Counted from the first letter of the stretch, positions 1-10,599 are shown. The stretch: 64,000 bases of DNA from Siphonobacter sp. SORGH_AS_0500 (GCF_002838835.1 NZ_NHPP01000011.1:78309-142308); one strand, 5' to 3'. Notes: generated by a model not told the origin, from the sequence alone. Made by a program: numbers and translations.

Positions 1-1059
1 GAACCCGTGCGAGACACCACGCTATACGATCTCGCGTCCGTCACTAAAGTGGCGGCAACCCTGCAAGCCCTTATGCTGCTGAACGAAAACGGGGATCTGG
101 ACTTAAATCAAAAACTTTCGTATTACCTGCCTGATTTGAAAGGGACGACAAAAGAAAACCTCATCGTTCGCGACGTATTAATGCACCAGTCAGGCTTGCT
201 GGCGTATTTACCTTTCTGGGAAAAAACGAAACCCGAAGGCATTTTTAGTCCTGATTTTGATTTACGGGTTGATACGCTGAACTATACCTTAATGGTTGCC
301 CGCGACTTGTGGACCAAACCCGCCACCATTGATTCCGTCTGGAAATGGGTTGTACAAAGCCCCATGACTACCCAGCGGGATCGCAGTGGTCGATACAAAT
401 ACATTTACTCGGATTTGGGCCTGATTATGCTGCGTCGTCTGGTTGAAAAAATTTCTAATCAGCCCCTTGATGCATTTGTACAGCAGAATTTTTACGAGCC
501 GCTGGGCATGTATAATACCCTCTTCAGTCCGTTGATGCACGGAGTCATTGACTGGAAAATTGCTCCAACCGAAGATGATCGGGTTTTTCGAGAGACGCTT
601 CTTCGCGGCACCGTTCACGATCAGAATGCCGCCATTCAGGGCGGTGTTTCCGGTCACGCGGGTTTGTTCAGTACCGCCAATGATCTCGCCATTTTGATGC
701 AGATGAACCTGCAAAATGGGTATTACGGAGGTCGCCGCTATTTCCTGCCCAACACGGTTCCAATGTTTTCCTACAACTATACCCTACGCAGTTACCGTGG
801 CCTAGGCTGGGATCGAAACCCCGATGGGAATGGGAATGCCTATATTTCTTCGTACGCATCCAATCGCAGTTTCGGACACTCCGGTTTTACGGGTACACTC
901 GTTTGGGCTGATCCGGCTCAGGAACTAGTCGTTATATTTCTCTCCAATCGGGTGCATCCTAATGCGAACAATAACCTCATTACCAGCCTTCGCATCCGTC
1001 GGCGGATTATGGATGCGGCTTACGAAGCCATCGAAAAAACGACGCTTTCGCAGAAATAA
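1..1059 (+). CDS. Serine hydrolase (class C beta-lactamase-like) domain, C-terminal part of a larger protein
   Basis: The frame is open at the left edge, so the start lies outside the window; the GTG at position 7 is only an internal codon. About 352 residues of a beta-lactamase/transpeptidase-like fold are visible. The nucleophile motif SVTK is at fragment residues 13-16, a YSD motif follows near residue 137, and a late FGHSG motif replaces the KTG box. Phrases such as IAPTEDD and GHAGLFSTANDL match the serine-hydrolase half of Bacteroidota proteins in which a GH3 beta-N-acetylglucosaminidase is fused to a serine hydrolase, so the missing N-terminus is probably GH3. Likely exported and active on cell-wall or amino-sugar substrates. 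It ends 8 bases before the next gene, so the two may be co-transcribed. Family sure; fusion inferred. Confidence 0.85.
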   Translation, partial: EPVRDTTLYDLASVTKVAATLQALMLLNENGDLDLNQKLSYYLPDLKGTTKENLIVRDVLMHQSGLLAYLPFWEKTKPEGIFSPDFDLRVDTLNYTLMVARDLWTKPATIDSVWKWVVQSPMTTQRDRSGRYKYIYSDLGLIMLRRLVEKISNQPLDAFVQQNFYEPLGMYNTLFSPLMHGVIDWKIAPTEDDRVFRETLLRGTVHDQNAAIQGGVSGHAGLFSTANDLAILMQMNLQNGYYGGRRYFLPNTVPMFSYNYTLRSYRGLGWDRNPDGNGNAYISSYASNRSFGHSGFTGTLVWADPAQELVVIFLSNRVHPNANNNLITSLRIRRRIMDAAYEAIEKTTLSQK

Positions 1060-1067
1060 TAAAACGT

Positions 1068-1781
1068 ATGAATGCCTTACAGAAACAGATTGCCCATAAG
1101 GGCTTTGCCGTTACTGAACCGATTTTTGAACCCTCGGAAATTCATACGCTTTTAGAACAAATTGCGGAGTTAGACACCGATAAATCGACATTTCGTAAGA
1201 CGAATGATTTATTTGCGATTCGTCAGTTTTTTAAAGAGGCTCCCGAAACCCTGGCAACCGTTTTCAATGAAAAATTAAAGACGTTAGTAACACAAACTTT
1301 CGGTAAGGATTTTTTCATCGTTAAATCCATTTACTTTGATAAGCCCGAGCAATCCAACTGGTTTGTTGCCTATCATCAGGATTTAACGATTTCAGTAGAT
1401 CGGAAAGTAGAGGAAAAAGGGTTTGGCCCCTGGACGGTGAAACAGAACCAGTTTGCGGTACAACCGCCCCTGACTATTCTGGAAAACAACTTCACCATCC
1501 GCATTCATCTGGACGATACTCACGAGCAAAACGGAGCCTTGAAAGTAATTCCGGGTTCGCATTTGAAAGGAATTTATCGGCCAGATACCATTGACTGGAC
1601 TCAGGAAACCGAAGCAGTTTGTTCGGTTTCCGCAGGAGCCGTTATGTTCATGAAACCCCTGTTACTACACGCCTCCAGCCGAACAACGAATCAGCAACGA
1701 CGTCGGGTCATTCACATTGAATGTAGTAACAGCCCCTTACCGGAATCCATGCAGTGGTCCGAGTACCTGAACCCGTTTTGA
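1068..1781 (+). CDS. Phytanoyl-CoA dioxygenase (PhyH) family protein
   Basis: A 237-residue Fe(II)/2-oxoglutarate-dependent oxygenase fold. The iron ligands expected of the family are visible: HxD in YHQDL (His103, Asp105) and the distal His201 in LLLHASS, followed by the RRR at 211-213 where the 2-oxoglutarate-binding Arg is expected. The segment GALKVIPGSH is typical of PhyH. It has no signal peptide, so it is cytoplasmic. PhyH relatives hydroxylate many small molecules and the substrate cannot be read from sequence. Starts 8 bases after the serine hydrolase stop. Function beyond the family is unknown. Confidence 0.85.
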   Translation: MNALQKQIAHKGFAVTEPIFEPSEIHTLLEQIAELDTDKSTFRKTNDLFAIRQFFKEAPETLATVFNEKLKTLVTQTFGKDFFIVKSIYFDKPEQSNWFVAYHQDLTISVDRKVEEKGFGPWTVKQNQFAVQPPLTILENNFTIRIHLDDTHEQNGALKVIPGSHLKGIYRPDTIDWTQETEAVCSVSAGAVMFMKPLLLHASSRTTNQQRRRVIHIECSNSPLPESMQWSEYLNPF

Positions 1782-2322
1782 ATGGTTACTCAGCCCTAAT
1801 CAAATGTTATGCTCATTAACCCAATCACTACGTCATTCGCAGAGCGGTTAATCTCAGTTCCTTCAAAGTTTTCGCAGGGTTTAGCGGTAGATCCAGAATC
1901 GTCGCGGCTCCGCTTTCCATTGAATTCCCCTGCTTTTGCACCATCCATTACTCCAACCGTTTTTAGATGCAATCGAGGTAAATGGACGGCTCCGGTAGAA
2001 AAAAGAGGAGGCCACATGTACCTTGGCGGGTGCCGTTTATGATGACAAATTCTTCGCCGTCGGGTCGGTAATTCTTTATGACAGTTCTCTTTGGCTAATT
2101 GAATGGGGTACCATTTCTAAGCAGCTAGCGGAAATACAATTCTTGCATAGATGAACAAACTGAACCGAAGAAATTGCTGATGTATTTTGGTCATTACTTA
2201 TCGACTAATCGTTTTCAGGAATGAGGTTTTTTCTGCGAAAAGGAGAAAGAATGAATTTGTGCTTACGGTCTTGAAAACATAAATTCCCGCTTTTAGCGTT
2301 ACATTACTTCAACCGACCTTCT
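1782..2322. other. Gene-free or decayed stretch
   Basis: No convincing gene. Short open frames run on both strands at about 1796-2042, but neither looks like a recognisable protein and they overlap each other. On the + strand from about 2018 to 2153 a short translation containing KFFAVGSVILYDSSLW ends at TGA. It resembles the repeats of some propeller-like proteins, so this may be the remnant of a dead gene. No RNA gene or clear promoter was seen. Confidence 0.3.
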
Positions 2323-2921
2323 ATGCGTTTTCCATATTTTGCCCTGTATTTGAGCTTCTTTCTGGGGATAGGACTGCTTTTCCAGTCCTGCGTCCCTGAC
2401 TTTCTATTGTCTAATCCAGACTGGGTAGTGATTGAAGCCTTTAATCATGAACCTACTTTCAAGCGAAAAACGGGGGTTTTGATCAGCCCGCGGGAGGTTT
2501 CTGCTACGGTTACGTTTGATAGTTCCTGCATTTATGATTTGCAAAGCGTAGATCAAAACGACTGGAATAAGGTCATTGGGTTGGGCTTTGTAGGTTCTAA
2601 AAATCAGAGTTTAGGTTCAGCCCCCCATCAAGTGGATGGAGCTCGCGTAGGCTGGCGGTGGAATCCGGAAACGCAGAAAATTGATCTGCCTGCTATGCCT
2701 ATGTAGACGGCCAACGGACGGCTTTCAAAGTAGGTGAAACTGCGATTAACCAGCCCGTTCATTTGAGTATCAAGATTGATTATCACAAGAAAGAATACCG
2801 CGTCATGGAAGGCGAACCTGTACGCTTTACGCATAACAAGAAGTTTGCGTATAAGACGGGTTTATACTTTGGCGGCAATCGCCCCGCTCCGCATAGCATT
2901 CGGGTGAAGATCGTGGATTGA
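2323..2921 (+). pseudogene. Small lipoprotein of unknown function, broken by a one-base frameshift
   Basis: The first frame (2323-2706) begins with a lipoprotein signal peptide (hydrophobic run then LLFQSC, lipid-carrying Cys about residue 23) and stops early. The downstream frame continues without a start as AYVDGQRTAFKVGETAINQ and ends at TGA 2919-2921 with the phrase TGLYFGGNRPAPHSIRVKI. One missing base between about 2693 and 2694 (reading GCN TAT instead of GCT ATG) joins the two into a protein of about 199 residues. The YFGGN-PAPH ending occurs in small beta-rich Bacteroidota lipoproteins of unknown role. The break may be a real mutation or a sequence error; several other genes here have the same kind of break. 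Confidence 0.7.
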
Positions 2922-2984
2922 GTTTGGTCTGGAATTGATGATTAGCTGTGTAGTCTTTTTTGGTTGAAACATGCTAATTCCAGC

Positions 2985-3080
2985 GGGGTGAATTTGGGTA
3001 GCCCCGGATGATAATTTGGGGACTCCTATTTCCCCGGCTTAACACCCGGGGCTATTTATATTTGACCCCGCTGGGGTCTT
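2985..3080 (+). repeat. Left arm of a 96-bp inverted repeat around the transposase, with REP-like palindrome
   Basis: This arm is nearly the exact reverse complement of 3729-3824. It contains nested palindromes: CCCGG...CCGGG near 3033-3048 and, at its inner end (3061-3080), TTTGACCCCGCTGGGGTCTT, a 6-bp stem with a 3-base loop. The arrangement fits REP sequences mobilised by the enclosed Y1 transposase. An open frame of 62 codons crosses this arm and is not taken as a gene. Confidence 0.85.
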
Positions 3081-3190
3081 GTTGCATAAATAAGTTTAAA
3101 TGGGTTTATCCTGAATATCGTGGCTGTTTTCCCTTGGTATCATCCAAATCCATCCATACCGGGGATATTCATATTCCACCCATCTGGGCT

Positions 3191-3637
3191 TTATAGCAGG
3201 TATTTTTCGTCAAAGTCAATTCCGTGGATTTTTAGTAACTCCTTATATTCATCTGTGAAAGTTTTTCCCTGATGGTGTTCTTCCTGATTTTTAATGTATT
3301 CGATTAAAATCCATTTCTCTGTTTGAGAATAGGTAAAAGCTCCGTAACCCACCTGCCAGCCCCGAAAATCTTTGAATAGATTTTGTTCTTTAATATAGCT
3401 TGAACTGGAGAGTTTTAAGTTCTTGACCAATGCTGCTAATGCAACGGAGGGGTGAAGATTAATAGCTAAGTGTAAATGATCTTCAACACCATTGATTCGG
3501 TACACATGGCAGTTATACTTTTTCAGCACTCCCCACATATAAGAAAATAGACTACGCCGATTTTCTTTAAGAAGTGTAGGTTCTCTATGCTTAGTACAAA
3601 ATACAATCTGATATAAGGTCTGCGTATAAGTATGCAT
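3191..3637 (-). mobile_element. Y1 (IS200-like/REP-associated) transposase
   Basis: A 148-residue HUH single-strand transposase. The metal-binding HUH motif is HLHLAIN (about residues 50-56), and the catalytic Tyr is most likely in IEYIKNQEEHH (about 112-122). The WQVGYGAFTYS segment is typical of Bacteroidota members. The family uses the Tyr to cut and rejoin single-stranded DNA at hairpins. It is a single gene with no TnpB partner and lies between two inverted 96-bp repeats that carry REP-like hairpins, so it fits the RAYT group, domesticated or semi-domesticated, better than a free IS200. Reading frame intact. Confidence 0.88.
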
Positions 3638-3728
3638 TATTTTTTGATTGAAGGTTAACGCAAGATATTAAAATCAATCAAAAAAAATAAGCAATTATAC
3701 TCAATTTTTATATCTTCATATTTGGAAA

Positions 3729-3824
3729 AAGACCCCAGCGGGGTCAAATACGAATAGCCCCGGGTGCTAACCCGGGGAAATAGGAGTCCCCAAATTATCA
3801 TCCGAGGCTACCCAAATTACCCCC
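3729..3824 (-). repeat. Right arm of the 96-bp inverted repeat around the transposase
   Basis: Reverse complement of 2985-3080 with only a few mismatches. It starts with AAGACCCCAGCGGGGTCAAA (3729-3748), the exact complement of the left inner end. The two arms plus the Y1 gene make an element of about 840 bp. No obvious target-site duplication was seen outside the arms. Confidence 0.85.
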
Positions 3825-3920
3825 TCCAGGGTTAGTAGTTAGTATGCCCAAATCAAAAACCCTCCCAAAATCAGACCTATGCCTAATTCCGGAAGGGTTT
3901 AATGATTACACCATTACCCA

Positions 3921-5333
3921 CTATAACTTCCCTTTCAAAATCGCAGGGCGTTCGTTGGCTACTTTCAATACCATCTCACCGAACAGCGTGTTTGACCAGG
4001 CAAACCACTTCCGGGTGAACTTAGCCGCATCATCTTTATTGAATGATTCGTGCATAAAGCCCGTTCCGGCATGCGTCGCTTTTTGTTGGCGTAACTGATC
4101 GCGAATCTCCGTATCACTTGTTGAAGTTAACGCACGCATCGTTACCGCAATCGGCCAGATGCTGTCTACTAGCGTGTGAGGGCTACCAATTCCTTCACCT
4201 GCTTTCCCTTTCGCGAAGTAAGGATTTGAATCGCTTAAAATCAGTTTACGCGTATTCTGATAAATCGGATCTTTGACTGAAACTGAATCCAGGTAAGGTA
4301 AGGCCAGTAAACTAGGCACATTTGCGTCGTCCATGAACAGGGCGTTACCAAAACCATCTACTTCGAAAGGATACACCTTACCGAATTTCGGGTGCTCCAC
4401 AATAGCATATTTCTTCAGAGCCTGATCCACTTCATCCGCCAGCGTCTTACATTCTTTTGCCAAGGCCGCGTCACCAATTTTCTGGCTAATTTCGGCTGCC
4501 TGACGTAAGGATGCTACCGCGAAAAAGTTAGAAGGCACCAGGAAAGGAAACGTCGTAGCGTCATCCGAAGGACGGAAAATACTGGTAATCAATCCTACAG
4601 GCTTCGTTGGGTTACCCCATCCATCTCCAGGAACAGTATCCGTAGCCCAGGCCGTTTTACGGGTAAAACTGTAAGGTCCGCGATTTTCTTTGCGTTGCTG
4701 TTCTTTGAACGTCTGAACGATCAGTCGAATCGCCTGTTTCCACTCATTATCAAACGGACTGGTATCGCCCGTCGTTTTCCAATACCCGTACGCCAGCCGA
4801 ATGGGGTAACACAGCGAATCAATTTCCCATTTCCGCTCGTGCAGTTCGGGCTTCATTTTGGTGTTATCCGAATACCACTCACTATGCCCAGGACCGTTGT
4901 AAAAGGCGTTCGCGTAAGGATCAATCAGGATACACTTCGTTTGCCGACGAACTACCCCTTCAATCAGTTTTTTCAGAGGCTCATCGTCTTTCACCAGTGA
5001 AAGGTAAGGCCACACCTGAGCCGTACTATCCCGCAGCCACATGGCATCGATGTCACCCGTGATGACGAACGTATCGGGCTTGCCGTTTTTCTCGCTGTAA
5101 TGAACCGTAGTGTCCAGCGTATTAGGGAAGCAGTTGCCGAACAACCAGGCCAGTTCTTCATCGGCAATCATTTTTTGTACCCGTTGAATAGTGGCTTCTA
5201 CTGCTTTACTCGTGAAATTCCGCTTGGAAGCCGGAACCCGCACTTCGGGGAAACTGGCGGCCATACCCGACAGGGGAAGCATCAGACCCGCTCCGGCCAG
5301 AGCCGTGTTTTGTATAAAATCTCTACGATTCAT
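3921..5333 (-). CDS. Glycoside hydrolase family 125 exo-alpha-1,6-mannosidase
   Basis: 470 residues, the usual length for GH125 (formerly DUF1237). The N-terminus MNRRDFIQNTALAGAGLML is a twin-arginine signal peptide, so the enzyme is exported folded. The family-defining segment DAMWLRDSTAQVWPYL lies near residues 96-111, and a late GSPHTLVDSIWP follows. Family members are inverting, metal-independent exo-alpha-mannosidases that remove alpha-1,6-mannose, for example from N-glycans. It lies downstream of the GH29 fucosidase on the same strand with a 114-base gap, so the two probably act together on mannose- and fucose-containing glycans. No frame defect. Confidence 0.9.
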   Translation of the reverse strand: MNRRDFIQNTALAGAGLMLPLSGMAASFPEVRVPASKRNFTSKAVEATIQRVQKMIADEELAWLFGNCFPNTLDTTVHYSEKNGKPDTFVITGDIDAMWLRDSTAQVWPYLSLVKDDEPLKKLIEGVVRRQTKCILIDPYANAFYNGPGHSEWYSDNTKMKPELHERKWEIDSLCYPIRLAYGYWKTTGDTSPFDNEWKQAIRLIVQTFKEQQRKENRGPYSFTRKTAWATDTVPGDGWGNPTKPVGLITSIFRPSDDATTFPFLVPSNFFAVASLRQAAEISQKIGDAALAKECKTLADEVDQALKKYAIVEHPKFGKVYPFEVDGFGNALFMDDANVPSLLALPYLDSVSVKDPIYQNTRKLILSDSNPYFAKGKAGEGIGSPHTLVDSIWPIAVTMRALTSTSDTEIRDQLRQQKATHAGTGFMHESFNKDDAAKFTRKWFAWSNTLFGEMVLKVANERPAILKGKL

Positions 5334-5447
5334 GATTAATTTGACTGTTTTCCGTTTAGAGTTTCAGGAAATATAGTTCGGAAACCCCTTTTCAAACTCA
5401 GATCGTTAAGGATCATTTCCCGGCGATCCTTAACGATCCCCTCCTAA

Positions 5448-7532
5448 CTACTTAGTAATAACGCCGAGTTCAGCTACGTTAGCTACCGTCTCGCTGGTAT
5501 CTGTGGCTTCAACCGCTACAAAACGCAGGTATTGTGCCGAATGAGCTTTTTTAAATAACACGCGTTGTTCCAGCGGGTTATTCTGAATATTGTCGAAACG
5601 TCCTTCCGCTACCGCCTGCCCCCAGTTTTGTCCATCATCCGACAGGAAAACCTGATATTTATACACGGTACCACGACGATGATCCGAAGCATCCGGCGTG
5701 TACGTGAAACCTTTCAGCGTCATTTTTTCTCCCAGATTCAGCGTTAGGGTATGGGGATATTTTTCATTTTTATCCGAAACCCAGATGGTCTTCACATCTC
5801 CATCAATGGCCCGATCTGCTTTTTGATCAATGCTCCATTTCGTCGAAGGAATGTCAAAATCAATCGAGGCTACCGGACCGCTCTGAGCCTTACCAAACGC
5901 TCGGGCTTTGACCGTTGCCGCCTGCGGTAATAAGAAGCTCTCCGTGTATAAAGCCGAACTAGCCCTGGGCTCTGAACCGTCCAGCGTATACCGAATTTCA
6001 CGCACCGAAACGGGTGATTCAATACTCACCATCCCTTTCTGATTACGCTGAATGACCGGAGCTACTAACTGTTCGGGTTCTGCGTAAACGCCTAGTTCAC
6101 TAATCGTTACGGCAACGGGTGATTTCGTCACACGAATGCGGACTTTTTCCGTGGAGTAATACTTCGACAAACGCACTAGTCGTAAAGCACCCACGCTTGT
6201 TCCGGTATGTATTTCTTTCCACTGTCCGTTTTCCCAAACATCCAGCTTAAACTCCTCGATTCGCTGCCCTAAAGCAATCGCCTCCCGAAGACTCAGAATA
6301 TTGAATGTAACGGGTGTTTTCCAGGTCAGGATGATTCCCGGGGTGGTTGCCTGGTCTTTGCTGGCCCAATAGGTCTGACGGTTATTATCGAGAATATTTT
6401 TCGTAGGGAAAGCCGCTCCGCGACCTTCTGTAGCCGAAACCTGAGCCGTTTTCGCCAGATTTGTTGCGAAGGTTTTGCGAAGTATATCACCAAAAGCTTT
6501 CAGAATGACTACATCGTCATTATGCAGTTGTCCGGTTTTATCAGGCGATAACCCTAAATCCAAAGCCGCTCCGCGACCTACGCTTTTGTAATACAGTTCA
6601 AGTAACTGCTGAGGCGTTTTGGATTTCCCATCCTGACTGGCATGATAAAACCAGCCCGGACGCAGGGGAACGTCACATTCAGCCGGAATCCATTTCTCAC
6701 CATTCCGCGTTCCTGTGGGAGCATCGTAGTCGTTAGCGTTGCCGGGTACGCCTTTGCTTTTACCATCGGCAGAAGTTGGCGTAAACGTTGCCCATGACGT
6801 TTCGTTGGCAAAACCTTTTTCGTTGCCCACCCAGCGAACATCCCAGCCTACATCGCTGAAAATGTTGGCATTAGGCTGTAGTTTCCGGGTAATCTGCCAG
6901 GTATTATCCCAATCGTAATACGTCAGGTTATTAATTTTCCGGGATTCGCGGGCACCGCCGTAATAGCCGTCCCCCCCGTTCGCTCCATCGTGCCAGGACA
7001 TAAAGAGCGGACCATAGTTCGTATATAATTCCTTCAGTTGAGCCTGATAAATAGCGAGGTATTGATCTGTTCCATAAGCCGCATTATTCCGATCCCAGGG
7101 CGAGCAATACAGGCCCAGCTTCATACCATATTTTTGACAAGCCAGCATCATTTCCCGCACCATATCACCCTTGCCGTTGCGGAACGGACTTTTTGAGATG
7201 TTATAGTCCGTCGTTTTGGTAGGCCAAAGGCAAAAACCGTCGTGGTGTTTCGCTACGAAGACAATTCCTTTAGATCCCCCTGCTTTAGCCGAACGAACAA
7301 TTTGCTCGGCATCGAAATTCGTAGGATTAAAGGTAGTAGGATTGGCATCCCCATAGCCCCATTCTTTGTCCTCAAAAGTTGTGGGCGTAAAGTGGACGAT
7401 GTTGTAGACTTCCGTCTCATGCCATTTCAATTGACGGGCAGAAGGGACGGCTCCGTAGGGTTTAGGGGCTTGCTGGGCAAGACTGCTGAGGCTCAAGAAA
7501 CAGCCTAGAATAGGTATGACGAGCTTTTTCAT
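5448..7532 (-). CDS. Alpha-L-fucosidase (GH29) with C-terminal sugar-binding-type domains
   Basis: 694 residues with a Sec signal peptide (cleavage near SLAQQ). The catalytic barrel spans about residues 25-350, with the usual substrate-pocket phrases AKHHDGFCLWPTKTTDY and GLYCSPWDRN. The nucleophile Asp is expected in SWHDGANG, a variant of the common WFDG. About residues 365-470 and 555-690 look like F5/8 type C (galactose-binding-like) modules, separated by a chitobiase/hexosaminidase C-terminal-like beta module (REIRYTLDGSEPRAS). Hydrolyses terminal alpha-fucose on the cell surface or in the periplasm. Pairs with the downstream GH125 gene. A second GH29 gene lies at 43.4 kb. Confidence 0.9.
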   Translation of the reverse strand: MKKLVIPILGCFLSLSSLAQQAPKPYGAVPSARQLKWHETEVYNIVHFTPTTFEDKEWGYGDANPTTFNPTNFDAEQIVRSAKAGGSKGIVFVAKHHDGFCLWPTKTTDYNISKSPFRNGKGDMVREMMLACQKYGMKLGLYCSPWDRNNAAYGTDQYLAIYQAQLKELYTNYGPLFMSWHDGANGGDGYYGGARESRKINNLTYYDWDNTWQITRKLQPNANIFSDVGWDVRWVGNEKGFANETSWATFTPTSADGKSKGVPGNANDYDAPTGTRNGEKWIPAECDVPLRPGWFYHASQDGKSKTPQQLLELYYKSVGRGAALDLGLSPDKTGQLHNDDVVILKAFGDILRKTFATNLAKTAQVSATEGRGAAFPTKNILDNNRQTYWASKDQATTPGIILTWKTPVTFNILSLREAIALGQRIEEFKLDVWENGQWKEIHTGTSVGALRLVRLSKYYSTEKVRIRVTKSPVAVTISELGVYAEPEQLVAPVIQRNQKGMVSIESPVSVREIRYTLDGSEPRASSALYTESFLLPQAATVKARAFGKAQSGPVASIDFDIPSTKWSIDQKADRAIDGDVKTIWVSDKNEKYPHTLTLNLGEKMTLKGFTYTPDASDHRRGTVYKYQVFLSDDGQNWGQAVAEGRFDNIQNNPLEQRVLFKKAHSAQYLRFVAVEATDTSETVANVAELGVITK

Positions 7533-7739
7533 TCGTTCTTGGAGGAATAGTGGGCTAAGCAGTGAAGCATCGCTTTTTTATGATTAGAAGAGCAAAGGTG
7601 GCGTTTCAGACTCTATCCAATAATAAAAAATTTTATTAATCTACGAAGGTATCTATTTACCCGAATTCGTTTCGGTTTGGACACTGAAAAAAATACTTAA
7701 AAGCGGTAACTTTACTTGTTTTTACGTTGTTAGGACCTC

Positions 7740-10588
7740 ATGGCAGAAACCACTCTTCCCACAATATCCACCGAATCCAACGGTCAGGAACTTATCGAAA
7801 TTTTAGGTGCCCGCGAGCACAATCTCAAAAACGTTGATTTAACCATTCCCCGAAACAAACTGGTGGTCATTACGGGCATCAGTGGTTCGGGAAAATCTTC
7901 GCTGGCATTTGATACCATCTACGCGGAAGGCCAGCGTCGGTACATGGAAAGCTTCTCGGCCTATGCCCGGGGATTTATTGGCTCGATGGAGCGGCCCGAT
8001 GTCGACAAAATTGAAGGCCTCTCCCCCGTTATTTCCATTGAACAGAAAACGACTTCCAAAAACCCACGGTCAACGGTAGGCACCACGACGGAAATTTACG
8101 ATTTTCTGCGTCTGCTTTACGCTCGTGCGGGTGAAGCCTTTAGTTATGTAACGGGCGATAAAATGGTGCAGTTTTCACAGGATCAGGTCATTGACCAGAT
8201 TTTGAGAGACTACGAGAACCGTAAAACGATCTTACTGGCTCCCGTCATTCGGGGCCGGAAAGGACATTACCGCGAGCTATTTGTTCAGATTGCCAAACAG
8301 GGTTATACCAAAGTTCGGGTCGATGGCGAAATTCAGGACATCGTACCGAAAATGCAGCTCGACCGCTTCAAAATCCACGACATTGAAGTAGTAATTGACC
8401 GCATTATTCCCAAAGACGAAGACCGCTTCCGGCTGAGTCAGTCCGTAGGAAAAGCTCTGCAAATGGGTAAAGGTTTGATGTTGCTTCAGGATGACCAGGA
8501 TCAAACCCGCTGGTTCTCGAAAAACCTGATGGACCCCGTTTCAGGCATCAGTTATGATGAGCCTGCTCCAAATGCTTTCTCGTTTAACTCCCCTTACGGC
8601 TGGTGCCCGACGTGTCAGGGTTTGGGCGTGATTGAAGAAATTACCATTGATTCGATCATTCCCGATAAAAAACTGAGTATCAGTCGTGGAGCCATCGCTC
8701 CCATTGGCGAATACCGGGAACTCTGGATTTTCAAACAACTGGAAGTGTTACTGAAGCCCTTCAAGGTTGGTTTGACGACACCCATTGAAAAATTCCCGCC
8801 CGAAGCTCTGGAAATGATGATGTATGGAACGGATGAACCCGTACCCGTACCATCTAAAAAGTACGAAGGAACCGAGTGGAATACTAAGTACGAAGGAATC
8901 ATTAACTTCCTGAAACGTCAACAGGAAAGTGGTTCGGACAAGATTCAGGACTGGCTCAAAGACTTTCTGGTGATTAAATCCTGCCCTGAATGTAACGGTG
9001 CCCGACTGAAGAAAGAAGCCCTTTGGTTCAAGATTGATAACAAAAACATTGCCGAACTGGCAAACATGCAAATTTCAGAGCTGGCGTCCTGGACCATGGG
9101 GCTGGAAGACCGCATCAGTGATCGTCAGCAGGTAATCGGTAAAGAAGTATTGAAAGAGATTCGCAAACGAATTGGCTTTCTGCTCAACATCGGGCTGGAT
9201 TACCTGACGCTTAATCGGCCCCTACGAAGCTTGTCGGGTGGCGAGGCTCAGCGGATTCGTCTGGCCACGCAAATCGGCACTCAACTCGTTGGTGTTCTGT
9301 ACATTATGGATGAACCTAGCATTGGCCTTCACCAGCGGGATAACGTCAAACTGATTCAGTCGCTTAAAGATTTACGCGATTTGGGTAATACGGTTCTGGT
9401 CGTCGAACACGACAAAGACATGATGCTCGAATCGGATTATCTGGTTGATATTGGACCCGGTGCCGGTCGCCACGGCGGCTCGGTCGTTGGACAAGGAACA
9501 CCGCAGCAATTCCTCGAAAATCATTCCACTACTTCCGACTACCTGAGCGGACGCCGGAGCATTGAGATTCCGGCGGAACGTCGAAAAGGAAACGGCAAAA
9601 CACTGAAGATTAGCGGAGCGAACGGTAATAACCTGAAAAATGTAACCCTCAAGTTGCCGCTCGGCACAATGATTTCCATCACGGGTGTTTCGGGTTCGGG
9701 GAAAAGTACGCTGATTCACGAAACCTTATTCCCGATTCTGAATCAACATTTTTACCGCTCCAAACGCGAACCGATGGTTTACAAATCCGTTGAAGGACTG
9801 GAGCATTTGGATAAAGTAATCGAAGTTGATCAGTCGCCGATTGGTCGTACACCGCGTTCGAACCCTGCTACGTATACAGGTATGTTCAGCGACATTCGTA
9901 CTTTGTTTTCGGAGTTACCCGAAGCAAAAATTCGGGGATACAAAGCCGGTCGCTTCAGTTTTAACGTCAAAGGCGGTCGCTGCGAAGGTTGCGAAGGAGC
10001 GGGATGAAAAAGATCGAAATGGAGTTTCTGCCGGATGTTTACGTCCCTTGCGAAGTGTGTAAAGGCAAGCGTTTTAACCGCGAAACCCTGGAAGTACGTT
10101 TCAAAGGTAAATCCATTTCCGACGTGCTGGACATGACCGTAGAACAGGCCGTAGAGTTTTTTGAAAACCAGCCCAAGATCCTCCGTAAAGTTCAGACCCT
10201 GAACGAAGTAGGCTTAGGTTACCTGACGCTCGGGCAGCAAGCGACTACCCTTTCCGGCGGTGAAGCTCAACGAGTGAAGCTGGCCGAAGAGTTATCGAAA
10301 AAAGACACGGGCAAGACGCTGTATATCCTCGACGAACCTACCACGGGCTTGCACTTTAAAGACATCGAGCATTTGCTCAACGTGCTTCAAAAGCTGGTTA
10401 CGAAAGGAAACACCGTCCTTATTATCGAGCATAACCTAGACGTAATTAAGGTTTCCGACTGGGTGATTGACTTAGGCCCCGAAGGTGGTAACGGCGGCGG
10501 CCAGATCATCGCCGAAGGAACACCCGAAACCGTAGCCAAAGTAAAAGGTAGCCACACGGCGAAGTTCCTAAAGATGGAGTTAGCTTAA
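7740..10588 (+). CDS. uvrA: Excinuclease ABC subunit A, with an apparent one-base frameshift at 10001-10003
   Basis: Damage-recognition ATPase of nucleotide excision repair. The first frame (7740-10007) carries the N-terminal Walker [10 protein letters not shown], zinc-finger cysteines CPTCQG and CPEC, and the signature [14 protein letters not shown]. The second nucleotide-binding half carries [10 protein letters not shown], then in the other frame [14 protein letters not shown] and LDEPTTGLH. The stop after [10 protein letters not shown] disappears if one G is added to the GGG at 10001-10003. The frame then runs on as [20 protein letters not shown], and the total is a normal full length of about 950 residues. 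The break falls inside the second zinc finger, so a real one would inactivate the protein; a homopolymer sequence error is the likelier explanation. Confidence 0.93.
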
Positions 10589-10599
10589 TCACTCATCCA

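Noticed and set aside
1796..2042. Two overlapping open frames on opposite strands
   Set aside because: Neither has a recognisable motif, signal or start context; at most a remnant of a decayed gene.
3008..3196. 62-codon open frame upstream of the transposase
   Set aside because: It runs through the left inverted-repeat arm and encodes only the palindromes.
9989..10062. Programmed frameshift in uvrA
   Set aside because: No slippery heptamer with a downstream structure is evident, and no programmed shift is known in uvrA; the same one-base loss at homopolymers recurs in unrelated genes.
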